NCBI GenBank assembly: GCA_910578495.1 | Contig: CAJTRE010000003.1 | Coordinates: 57,961 to 121,960 of the forward strand | Direction: 5' to 3' | Source: an uncultured Dorea sp. | GTDB taxonomy: Bacteria > Bacillota > Clostridia > Lachnospirales > Lachnospiraceae | DNA: 64,000 nt | Shown here: positions 8,209-16,247 of the stretch, piece after piece | Layout of the letters: the number at the start of each line of letters is the position of its first letter | How positions within the stretch are numbered: position 1 is the first letter of the stretch | The notes under the pieces: generated by a model | Seen by the model: only the letters and a program-made list of their open reading frames with translations | The model's database searches: none | Told to the model about the DNA's origin: nothing | Translations under genes and position numbers: made by a program

Positions 8209-10425
8209 CTAACAGTATATCTCCACACAACTCATACCCTTATTTACAGGAATCTTTGTTCTTTCAGACAATTGCATTCCATTTACATAAATATATTTCG
8301 GCTGAATCTCCGGGAATTCAACATACCCTTCTTCTGGTACATCTACAACTGTTTTACAATAGTGTTCTTCGTATGTAAACTGCGTAAAACGCCCCTTTAC
8401 ATCAGAACGGAAAATTTCTTTCCCATTTTTCAGTAATACAGTTACTTCTCCGTCTGAGTATGCATCATAAATACTTCCTCTGTATTTTCTATTATTCTGC
8501 TTAAACTTTCCGCCACCTGAAAGGCCAAAATAATATCCGTCCCAAGGGTTTACTCCCCAGCTTTCAAGTGACCAGATCAATGGTAAAAGTGCAGTCCAAC
8601 TATAAAATGGCTGTACATCTACAGAATCTTCCGCTTCACCGGTATATGGATTATAGTTTTCATAGCTGCGGCGTGTTTCATTCCAATGCTTTTCAAAATA
8701 TTTCACTGCTTTGTCAGCCAGACAGTTTGCTTCTTTCACTTTTCCATATCTTCGAAGTCCTATATAGGTCCAGAAAGATTGTGGCGCCCAAGTTCTTCCC
8801 CGCCAATATTTATTATCTTTTGCCGACGGGCTCTTTGCATTAATCGCAATCAATGGACATTCTGTAAAAAATTCTTCCTCATTAAAAATATGCTTTATCA
8901 ATTCCTCCACTTGTTTTTCATCCGGCACACCTGCCGCAAGAGGATAAAAACTTGTCGGACTTGTGACACTGTAGTTTCCATCAAACAACCGGTTACTGTA
9001 TATTTGATTTGATGAGTCCCACAATTCTTTAGAAATCTCTTTTTTCATATCTTCTACCAATAATCCCAGTTCTTCCGCATCCTTTGTCTGCCCCAACTCA
9101 CGCGCAATGTATTCTGTACATTCTATATCTAATAATAAAAGACTGGACAGCCCTACATCGTATGCTTCCAGCATACCCTCCTCTTTATTAAATACAATTT
9201 CATCATACATTGGACTATTGTCCATCGCAGCTTCATTCTTTGCAGCCAGTTTCGTACCTCTGTAGGAGCCATCCCCAGTCTTGGATGTTCCAAGTCTTAC
9301 CAGCATACTTCCTTCTTTCGTTCTTTTTTCAAGAAACCATCTCTGGGCTCTTCTAAGTATCGGATATGTCTGCTCTAAAGAAACCATATCGCCGGATAAC
9401 ATATAATACATCCACAAGTTAAACGCTAATACCGGTGGTTGTGTTCGATCCACCCATCTTTCATATGGAGACAGCATCCCTGCAAAATTCCCGTCAGGGG
9501 TACCCGCCGAAAGCGAATAGGACAGATTCTCAGAGGCCATCTCTACGTCTCCTGCAAAGGCAGTCAGCATAATCTGATAGCAACTGTCTGAAAAGAAGGA
9601 ATACCAGCCTCCAAAATTTTTATTCCATGTCTTCGCAATAGATGTATACGTTCTTTTTAATTCCGGAGAATACATTGCATTCCATGTCATGACATCAGAA
9701 ACAGCTTCAACCATACCACCATGGCTTTCATCTTCAGAACGTGGAAATCCCTTTAACAGTTCTGCCTTTTTCTCATCCCATATATCAAAAATATGTAATG
9801 CGGCATTTGCATTTTTCTTTGCAGTTTCATCATCATGTGCAATGGAAACAGATAAGCATAGCTGTGGAGATTGTTCTAATACATATCTAAGTGTAGCCCA
9901 ACAAGGCTTCTCCCCATCAGATTCGACAGTTGACTTAAAGCCTCCCTTCGCCATACTTTCTCCGACATAATAAGAAGTCTGCGCAGGTACAACATCATAA
10001 GGTTCTTCACCATAATAAGATACAGCGATTTTGTAATTATCACTTTCACCTTTTAACAGATTCACTGAATCCGAAAGCATAGTACCATTGCCGTCAGGAA
10101 AACCGACGGATACCAGCATATGATACCGAATTCCCCATTCTAAAGGTTCTTTTATATTCGTCATTCTCATAAGAACAGTCCATGGATCCGGCTTCAAATA
10201 TTCGATTTCAAATTCTGCATTTTCATGAACAGCAGTCAAACGGCAATAATTTCCATCCTTTGTATGCTCATATAATTTCATATTTTTATTATAAGGAAAT
10301 TGCCCATAAGATGAAAAAGCTTCTGAATACGCCCCCGGAACAATTCTCATTCCTGTAACAATATGCTCCATTGATGAGCAGGAATCTGGATTCCATGTAT
10401 TCCAATATCTATCGACCGAAATCAT
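8209..10425 (-). CDS. Glycoside hydrolase, GH63-like (alpha/alpha)6 enzyme
   Basis: The 738-aa protein has no signal peptide and so should act in the cytoplasm. An N-terminal beta-rich region (about 1-215) precedes a helical toroid carrying GH63 hallmarks: DRTQPPVLAFNLWMYY (about 326-341, Asp326 as candidate acid), WRGRTWAPQSFW, and SYENYNPYTGEAED (Glu589 region, candidate base). A small C-terminal beta domain (about 645-738) follows. GH63 includes alpha-glucosidases such as E. coli YgjK and hydrolases of glucosyl- or mannosylglycerate. It is the last gene of an operon with a PotABCD-type importer, 14 nt after the ATPase gene, implying that an imported glycoside is cleaved inside the cell. 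The substrate is unknown. Confidence 0.8.
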   Translation of the reverse strand: MISVDRYWNTWNPDSCSSMEHIVTGMRIVPGAYSEAFSSYGQFPYNKNMKLYEHTKDGNYCRLTAVHENAEFEIEYLKPDPWTVLMRMTNIKEPLEWGIRYHMLVSVGFPDGNGTMLSDSVNLLKGESDNYKIAVSYYGEEPYDVVPAQTSYYVGESMAKGGFKSTVESDGEKPCWATLRYVLEQSPQLCLSVSIAHDDETAKKNANAALHIFDIWDEKKAELLKGFPRSEDESHGGMVEAVSDVMTWNAMYSPELKRTYTSIAKTWNKNFGGWYSFFSDSCYQIMLTAFAGDVEMASENLSYSLSAGTPDGNFAGMLSPYERWVDRTQPPVLAFNLWMYYMLSGDMVSLEQTYPILRRAQRWFLEKRTKEGSMLVRLGTSKTGDGSYRGTKLAAKNEAAMDNSPMYDEIVFNKEEGMLEAYDVGLSSLLLLDIECTEYIARELGQTKDAEELGLLVEDMKKEISKELWDSSNQIYSNRLFDGNYSVTSPTSFYPLAAGVPDEKQVEELIKHIFNEEEFFTECPLIAINAKSPSAKDNKYWRGRTWAPQSFWTYIGLRRYGKVKEANCLADKAVKYFEKHWNETRRSYENYNPYTGEAEDSVDVQPFYSWTALLPLIWSLESWGVNPWDGYYFGLSGGGKFKQNNRKYRGSIYDAYSDGEVTVLLKNGKEIFRSDVKGRFTQFTYEEHYCKTVVDVPEEGYVEFPEIQPKYIYVNGMQLSERTKIPVNKGMSCVEIYC

Positions 10426-10439
10426 ATATCATCACCTCT

Positions 10440-11501
10440 CTACTGTTCTTTTTTATAATAATGAATTTTCTCTGAATCTGTCTGGAAATAAATTTCATCT
10501 CCTATTTTCCACTTATCAGCCAATACATTAATACAAGACAAAGTCATATTTGTTCCGTTTAAATCAACCATCAGACGGCAAATCTCTCCAGTAAAAATAA
10601 TATTGCGAATCTTACATTTGGCACTGTATTCCCTTGGTTCATCTACTATAATAACTTGCTCACCCCGGACAGCCAGACACACTTCTTCACCCACAAGGAA
10701 TTTTTCATCTTTCTTTACCGGGAATTTCCATCCTTCCCCGGCAACGTACCACTCCCCGCTTACTTCTTCAATTCTTCCATTCAAAATATTAGCTTTTCCC
10801 AAGAAATCCGAAGCATAAAGTGATACCGGGTGATTATATAATTCCTTTGGAGAACATAACTGCTCAATCTCTCCTTTTTTCATCAAAAGAATTTCATCAG
10901 ACATCGTCATCGCTTCTTCTTGATCATGTGTAACAAAAATAGTGGTAATGCCTACTTGTTTTTGTATTCTTCTTATTTCATACTGCATCTCTGCCCTGAT
11001 TTTGCGATCCAATGCTGACAATGGTTCATCTAACAACAAAATATCCGGTTCTACAATTAATGCTCTTGCCAGTGCAACACGCTGCTGTTGTCCACCTGAT
11101 AATTGAGTTACTTTTCTCTCCATCATTCCCTCTAAACCAATAAGTGAGATATACTCTTTAACTTTCTCGTCTATCTTATCTTTAGGAACCTTACGTATTT
11201 TCAAACCATATGCAATATTATTGTATACTGTCATATGTGGAATCAGTGCATAGTTTTGGAATACTACACCGATATTCCTTTTCTCTACCGGAATAGGAGT
11301 CAGATTCTTTTCGCCAACATAGATTTCTCCCTGCTCTGCGTCTTCTAAACCAGCCACAATTCTTAAAAGCGTCGTCTTACCACAACCAGACGGCCCCAGC
11401 AAAGATAACAAATGCCCATCCTCTGCCTTAAAGGAAATATCGTTTAAAACTTTGGTATTTCCATATGATTTTGAAATATTTTTAATTACAATATCTGACA
11501 T
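10440..11501 (-). CDS. ABC importer ATPase, PotA-like
   Basis: A 353-aa ATPase that powers the permease pair encoded upstream. It shows Walker A LLGPSGCGKTT (about 35-45), Q-loop FQNYALIPH, signature LSGGQQQRVALARAL, Walker B ILLLDEPLSALD and the H-loop in VTHDQEEA. The C-terminal third (about 240-353) is a TOBE-type regulatory domain as in PotA and MalK. Sequence style and partner proteins place it in the polyamine/opine/iron-type importers rather than the CUT1 sugar importers, but ATPases alone do not settle this. Its ATG follows TAAGGAGG and it begins 2 nt after the permease stop. Confidence 0.9.
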   Translation of the reverse strand: MSDIVIKNISKSYGNTKVLNDISFKAEDGHLLSLLGPSGCGKTTLLRIVAGLEDAEQGEIYVGEKNLTPIPVEKRNIGVVFQNYALIPHMTVYNNIAYGLKIRKVPKDKIDEKVKEYISLIGLEGMMERKVTQLSGGQQQRVALARALIVEPDILLLDEPLSALDRKIRAEMQYEIRRIQKQVGITTIFVTHDQEEAMTMSDEILLMKKGEIEQLCSPKELYNHPVSLYASDFLGKANILNGRIEEVSGEWYVAGEGWKFPVKKDEKFLVGEEVCLAVRGEQVIIVDEPREYSAKCKIRNIIFTGEICRLMVDLNGTNMTLSCINVLADKWKIGDEIYFQTDSEKIHYYKKEQ

Positions 11502-11503
11502 AT

Positions 11504-12322
11504 CTAATCCTCCTTATTTGCTTTGCCAAAAAGCTGTCCTGCATCAAAGCCTACCTTGTTCATTACAATAATGAATAGAACAATAAATAATGTAAGAATC
11601 GCAGCAATCGCATTAATAGACGGACTATAGCCGGCTCTTATCATGGTATAGATCAACATTGGCAATGTATATGTTCCAAACGGAGCCAGATAATATTGAA
11701 TAACAAAACAATTGAAACATAAAATAAATGACATTAACATTCCGGATAATACTGCTGGAAATATCATCGGAAATGCTACATTAACAAAAACTTTAAATCC
11801 AGATGCTCCTAAAGTACGCGCTGCCTCTTCCGGGTATTTATCCATACTCATAACTCTTGCATAAGTAATTAAAAATGAATGTGGCATTACAGCTACCAAA
11901 TTTCCTAAAAATAAACTGACAAAAGATTTACCCATTCCAATAAGATTAAATAAAAGTAATAAAGATACCGCCGAAACCAGCCATGGAATAATAACTGGTA
12001 TGTTCATAAGTGTCGGAAATGTTTTATTCCATTTTCTTGACAATTTTCGAAGTGCAAAAGATGCTAACACACCTAAAACCGCTGCCACCACACTAACCAG
12101 CGTACTAAACCAGAGCGAATACCATGTAGCAGCTAATAAATCGGCGGATTCAAATAGCTGCACGTACCATGTTGTTGTAAACTCGAAAGGCAGCGCTCCG
12201 AATTTAGACGCATTGAACGACATAAAAATAATCGCCGCAATTGGAAACAGTAAAATGAACATTGTCAGACAAAGCCAGCCTATCATAACTTTTCGAAATA
12301 AATTTGATTTTTTTCTCTTCAT
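11504..12322 (-). CDS. ABC importer permease, PotC-like
   Basis: A 272-aa inner-membrane permease with six predicted hydrophobic segments. The EAA loop reads EEAARTLGASGFKVFVNVAFP (about 180-200), the site where the ATPase docks. Its N-terminal KRKKSNLFRKVMIGWLCLTM and overall length match PotC/YdcV-type proteins of polyamine-class importers. The ATG lies 1 nt after the stop of the PotB-like gene, with its GGAGG inside the end of that gene, so the two are translationally coupled. Confidence 0.88.
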   Translation of the reverse strand: MKRKKSNLFRKVMIGWLCLTMFILLFPIAAIIFMSFNASKFGALPFEFTTTWYVQLFESADLLAATWYSLWFSTLVSVVAAVLGVLASFALRKLSRKWNKTFPTLMNIPVIIPWLVSAVSLLLLFNLIGMGKSFVSLFLGNLVAVMPHSFLITYARVMSMDKYPEEAARTLGASGFKVFVNVAFPMIFPAVLSGMLMSFILCFNCFVIQYYLAPFGTYTLPMLIYTMIRAGYSPSINAIAAILTLFIVLFIIVMNKVGFDAGQLFGKANKED

Positions 12323-12323
12323 G

Positions 12324-13190
12324 TCAGCCTCCTATCTTCCTATCTGCAAAATTCATAATACCTTTTATAACAACCAGTGCAAATGACATTACAATTAAGA
12401 ATACAAGTGATAATGCAGCTCCATATCCCATATTCAAAGAAGTGGTAAACTGCGAATCAATTAAACTTCCTATCATCATGCTATATGGTCCCCCTGCAAT
12501 ATTAGGTTCTACAAAACTTCCGGCTACCGGAATCAGAACTATCAGTACACCCGTCATAAGTCCCGAAAAACTCTGCGGAAGCACAACATTAATAAATGTA
12601 TGAAAACGGTTGGCTCCCAATGTATGAGAAGCTGCTATAACATTATCATCTATTTTTTCCAAACAAGAATACAAACTTAGAATCATATACGGAAGATACT
12701 CATATACAAGAATCAGAATTACCATAGCATCTGTATACATAAAAGACGTACCTTCCGGAATAATTCCAAGCACTGTCAAAGGTGTCATCACAAGACCATT
12801 TGACTGCATCAAAGTCATAATTGAATAAATCAACAATAATTGAGAAGTAAATGCCGGAACAATTGCTACAGTTACAAGTATACTGCGATATCTCTCTGGA
12901 ACAATTTTTGCAATTGCCCATGCTGCCGGATATCCTATCAGAATACATAAAAATGTTACTAATACTGCTATCCAAAATGATTTCAGCATTAACTTTCCAA
13001 CCATCAGGGAAGAAAATGCTTCCTTAATGTTCTCTAATGTATATCCTGCAATCCCATTCATTGTTGAGATATTTCCATCTACAAAGCCAAATAATACAAG
13101 CATACATAATGGCACAATACTCATCAGCAGTAAAATTGAAAATGATGGAAATATCATACAACCCGCCAGCTTTTTCCGATGCTTATTCAT
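12324..13190 (-). CDS. ABC importer permease, PotB-like
   Basis: A 288-aa membrane protein with about six transmembrane segments and an EAA-type loop (AASHTLGANRFHTFINVVLP). It pairs with the PotC-like subunit to form the translocation path. The start ATG at 13190 has AGGTG at 5 nt spacing; a GTG two codons upstream (13196) is the alternative. PotB-type family membership is judged from length, loop sequence and the neighbouring PotD-like binding protein. Confidence 0.87.
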   Translation of the reverse strand: MNKHRKKLAGCMIFPSFSILLLMSIVPLCMLVLFGFVDGNISTMNGIAGYTLENIKEAFSSLMVGKLMLKSFWIAVLVTFLCILIGYPAAWAIAKIVPERYRSILVTVAIVPAFTSQLLLIYSIMTLMQSNGLVMTPLTVLGIIPEGTSFMYTDAMVILILVYEYLPYMILSLYSCLEKIDDNVIAASHTLGANRFHTFINVVLPQSFSGLMTGVLIVLIPVAGSFVEPNIAGGPYSMMIGSLIDSQFTTSLNMGYGAALSLVFLIVMSFALVVIKGIMNFADRKIGG

Positions 13191-13218
13191 ATTCACACCT
13201 GCTCTCTAATTTTTTCTG

Positions 13219-14313
13219 CTAGTTACCTGCTTTAATTTTATCCCACACTCCTGTCCACACTTTTAAATCTTCATCAGATAATGGTAATGCAAGATTTACA
13301 TTTTCAGGTGCTTCTGGATACATCCAAAGCGCTTTTTTCGCATCGTCGCTTAATTTATCTGTTACATTTGTGTTTACAGGTGCATATGCCTGACCTTTAG
13401 CAGTTCCCATAGAATTCTGGAATTCTTCACCTATACAGTAGTCAATCCATTTGTAAGCAAGTTCTTCCTTTTCTGTTCCTTTTACAATACACCAGTAATC
13501 ACACCAGCCTACTGTTCCTTCATCCGGATGAACATATTTAATATTATATCCTTCACTAGACAACTCTGTTGCTATGGACCCCCATACATTTCCTATTGCA
13601 ATTTCTCCGGATGTATATGCTTTCAGAAAATCATCATGACTTGTCCAATATGTTTTTACATTACTTTTTAATTCCGTCAATGCACTTTGCACTTTATCCA
13701 TATCCGGACTCTTCGGATCTTCTCCTACATACATGGCTGCTGTTCGAATAGCTGCGTCATACTCATTTTCCAAAGTTACAACATCTTTATATTTAGGATC
13801 CCAAAGCGCTGACCAACTGGTAATTTCTTCTTTTACAATGTCAGGATTATAGAAAAGAGACGTTGTACCCCACACCCAGGGAACACCTATAATATTGCCA
13901 TCTTTATCTTTTACTTCATCAATACTTCTAAAATCTTCACGCACATTTTTGAAATTTTCAAGTTTATCTGTATCCAAAGCTTCTAAAACACCTGCTGAAA
14001 GATACTGTTGAAGATATAATGGATTAATACAAACCACATCAATATTTCCCGTTCCGCCATTCTGTAATACAGATAACAATTCTGGAATCGAACTAATAAA
14101 GTAATGTTCTACTTCACAACCTGTCTCCTCTTCAAATTTTGCCGCCCCATACTCTGCATCTGTTGCATAGGACTGCCAATTCGCAACAACGATTTTATCT
14201 TTACCAGTTGACTTTTTATCTTCTTTATCATTTCCCGAACTGCTGCATCCTGTCATAACCATCTGACATACTAACAATAACACTAACATTGCTGAAAAAA
14301 TCTTTTTCTTCAT
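13219..14313 (-). CDS. Extracellular solute-binding lipoprotein, PotD-like
   Basis: A 364-aa lipoprotein with a signal peptide (MKKKIFSAMLVLLLVCQMVM) and lipobox ending at TGC (Cys about 22), followed by a Ser/Lys/Asp-rich linker. The mature part begins IVVANWQSYATDAEYGAAKF, the style of PotD/spermidine-putrescine periplasmic binding proteins, and contains aromatic-rich ligand-site segments such as VPWVWGTTSLFYNP and GWCDYWCIV. Start choice: GAGGAGG precedes the ATG at 14313, whereas the upstream ATG at 14346 has no such site. It is the first gene of the operon with the permeases, ATPase and GH63 enzyme, so its ligand is probably a glycoside rather than a polyamine (inference). Confidence 0.87.
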   Translation of the reverse strand: MKKKIFSAMLVLLLVCQMVMTGCSSSGNDKEDKKSTGKDKIVVANWQSYATDAEYGAAKFEEETGCEVEHYFISSIPELLSVLQNGGTGNIDVVCINPLYLQQYLSAGVLEALDTDKLENFKNVREDFRSIDEVKDKDGNIIGVPWVWGTTSLFYNPDIVKEEITSWSALWDPKYKDVVTLENEYDAAIRTAAMYVGEDPKSPDMDKVQSALTELKSNVKTYWTSHDDFLKAYTSGEIAIGNVWGSIATELSSEGYNIKYVHPDEGTVGWCDYWCIVKGTEKEELAYKWIDYCIGEEFQNSMGTAKGQAYAPVNTNVTDKLSDDAKKALWMYPEAPENVNLALPLSDEDLKVWTGVWDKIKAGN

Positions 14314-14433
14314 AAATATTTTCCTCCTCACTTTTTTCACGTTCATTTTACTAAAGGCAAAGTATTATTTCGATTAGTCACCCCTTTCTTTTTTATCATT
14401 TTTTACCTTTTTTCGCCTTTTATTTTACTTGTA

Positions 14434-14567
14434 ATTGTATAGATAATCACATTATATGTCAAATATTTTTTAGACAATTTTTATGATATATCATTTTATT
14501 TGTTTTCTTTATGGTTTTGGTAAAATTTGATAAAAATATTGAAATTGAAATAAAATTTTGCTATCAT
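14434..14567. promoter_or_regulatory. Divergent promoters of the glycoside operon and its LacI regulator
   Basis: For the minus-strand operon, TTGACA (14462-14457), 17 nt and TACAAT (14439-14434) form a near-consensus promoter. For the regulator on the plus strand, TTGAAA (14539-14544), 17 nt and TATCAT (14562-14567) are seen. Between the two -35 boxes lies a perfect 12-bp palindrome ATGATATATCAT (14483-14494), a candidate operator; it lacks the central CG common in LacI-family sites, so its role is only a suggestion. Confidence 0.65.
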
Positions 14568-14600
14568 ATATTTAGACTCAAATGAAAGAGGTGATTTCCT

Positions 14601-15599
14601 ATGAAAAAGAAAATAACTTTACATCAGATTGCCCAAAAAGCAGGCGTATCCATTTCTACTGTATCGCTAGTATTAAACGATCGTCCCAACCGGATATCTG
14701 ATGAAAAAAAACAAGAAATCTTGCAAATTGCCAAACAGGAAGGTTACATTATAAAACAAAAAAAACAAAGAGACTCCTCTCTGCCTATTACAATCGCACT
14801 TCTTATTCCTGACATTTCTAATCCTTTTTTTTCTGACATGATACAAGGAGTCATCGATTATGTACACCTTATAAAAGGCCGGCTTCTTTTGGGAACAAAC
14901 GGAGAATCTCCACAAAAAGACAGTGAGCAATTAAAGGAATTTATCAACGCTAATATTTCCGCACTTCTTATCACTCCTTCCTATAATTGCCCTCCCTCTC
15001 TTTTAGAGAATATTCCTTTTCCAGTAATACAAGTTGACAGACAATCTCCCACAGTTCCTCACAGTACCATTCGTCTCAACAACAAAAAAGGGGGATACCT
15101 CGCAACTCAACACCTAATTAATAACGGGCATAAAAAAATTGCGTGTCTTACGGGACCCGGATGGCTTCTCAGTTCACAAGAACGTTTAGACGGATATTAC
15201 TGGGCAATGAATGAAGCTGAAATTCCTGTATCAAAAAACACGATATTTGAAGGAAATTATCAGACTGATAGTGGATATCGGCTTGCCCCGGATATATTAA
15301 ATGGAGATTTCACTGCATTATTCTGCTGCAATGACACTATGGCTTTAGGAATTTACCAATATATGCAGCAACAAAATCTAAGAGTTGGAGAAGACCTTTC
15401 CATCATTGGTTTTGATGATATTTCAACTTGCCGCTTTTTAAAAACACCTTTAACTACAATTCGTCAATCAGGATATGAGATTGGTTATGAGGCCTGTAAA
15501 CGGGCATTTGCTGAAATTAACGATCCTACGCTTATTAAATCCACTATTCTGTTTGAACCCGAATTAATTATACGAGAAAGCGTTATATCCCTTCCCTAA
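14601..15599 (+). CDS. LacI-family transcriptional regulator
   Basis: A 332-aa repressor-type protein. The N-terminal HTH reads TLHQIAQKAGVSISTVSLVL (about 6-25) with the hinge at NDRPNRIS, followed by a periplasmic-binding-protein-like sensor (ALLIPDISNPFFSDMIQGV, IQVDRQSP, DGYYWAMNEA, GFDDISTCRFLKTPLTTIRQ). It reads divergently from the PotABCD-like/GH63 operon, so it very likely controls that operon with a sugar-type effector. A LacI regulator is a carbohydrate-type controller, which supports the view that the adjacent importer moves a glycoside. Start ATG follows GAGGTG. Confidence 0.93.
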   Translation: MKKKITLHQIAQKAGVSISTVSLVLNDRPNRISDEKKQEILQIAKQEGYIIKQKKQRDSSLPITIALLIPDISNPFFSDMIQGVIDYVHLIKGRLLLGTNGESPQKDSEQLKEFINANISALLITPSYNCPPSLLENIPFPVIQVDRQSPTVPHSTIRLNNKKGGYLATQHLINNGHKKIACLTGPGWLLSSQERLDGYYWAMNEAEIPVSKNTIFEGNYQTDSGYRLAPDILNGDFTALFCCNDTMALGIYQYMQQQNLRVGEDLSIIGFDDISTCRFLKTPLTTIRQSGYEIGYEACKRAFAEINDPTLIKSTILFEPELIIRESVISLP

Positions 15600-15615
15600 A
15601 ATTCTTATGTATAAT

Positions 15616-16155
15616 TTACATAACCCCTATATAAAGTCTTACTAATATAGGATTAATATAGCATTCCACTATGATTCCCACGCTCATAAGCAAGAGGAAA
15701 CATACAGTTTTTGTAAGATTCCATCGACTCTTCGGATAGCTGAATAAATACCACAACAATATCGCATACCCGGCGATATAAAACGGAAAATGCGGCAGAA
15801 TCCCAACAAGGCAGAGAAGAATCCCCTTTATTCCTATCTGCATCACCGCCGCAGTCATAATCATTCCACTCAAAAAGCCCGTCCAAGCCAAAAAGAAGAC
15901 CACCACGCCTTTCCGAAGCCGGCTGCATCCTGCAATCACCGCTAAAATCACCGGACCGATACGAATTCTTATTATGTACCAGAAAAATGCGCCTGTATCA
16001 ATCTCTGTCTGCACATATTGCTGCAAGAAAAATTCATTAAAAATTCCCATGCCGGCGATATAGTCTTTTGATATAAGATTGGCAGACAATATCCCTGCCA
16101 TGAACCCCAGCATATAAAGTAAAAGTAAATATTTTTTGTTCTCCTGTATCTGCAC
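15616..16155 (-). CDS. spoIIM: Stage II sporulation protein M-like membrane protein
   Basis: A 179-aa protein with about five hydrophobic segments, resembling SpoIIM, part of the DMP machinery for engulfment in sporulation (LLLLYMLGFMAGILSANLI, GIFNEFFLQQYVQ, LVGILPHFPFYIAGYA). Start choice: a GTG at 16155 has AGGAGG 6 nt upstream. An ATG at 16170 overlaps that ribosome binding site, and a longer frame to 16224 would start inside the rny terminator, so both are less likely. It convergently faces lacI with only 16 nt between. Confidence 0.8.
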   Translation of the reverse strand: MQIQENKKYLLLLYMLGFMAGILSANLISKDYIAGMGIFNEFFLQQYVQTEIDTGAFFWYIIRIRIGPVILAVIAGCSRLRKGVVVFFLAWTGFLSGMIMTAAVMQIGIKGILLCLVGILPHFPFYIAGYAILLWYLFSYPKSRWNLTKTVCFLLLMSVGIIVECYINPILVRLYIGVM

Positions 16156-16197
16156 CGACAGCCTCCTCATGTCAAGATACTCTATTATATGTCTATA

Positions 16198-16230
16198 TAA
16201 AAAAAATAGAACCGGTGCCAACACCGGTTC
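16198..16230 (-). terminator. Terminator of rny
   Basis: On the minus strand GAACCGGTG (16230-16222) pairs with CACCGGTTC (16217-16209) around a 4-nt loop and is followed by TATTTTTTTTA. It is a strong intrinsic terminator 17 nt after the rny stop. Confidence 0.92.
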
Positions 16231-16247
16231 TACCTTACATTTATCTT

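Noticed and set aside
10440..14313. Transporter as a simple spermidine/putrescine importer
   Set aside because: The glycosidase in the same operon and the divergent LacI regulator make a polyamine-only role doubtful; the gene symbols potABCD were therefore not used.
16156..16224. Longer SpoIIM start
   Set aside because: The first codons fall in the rny terminator hairpin; the GTG at 16155 has AGGAGG at 6 nt.
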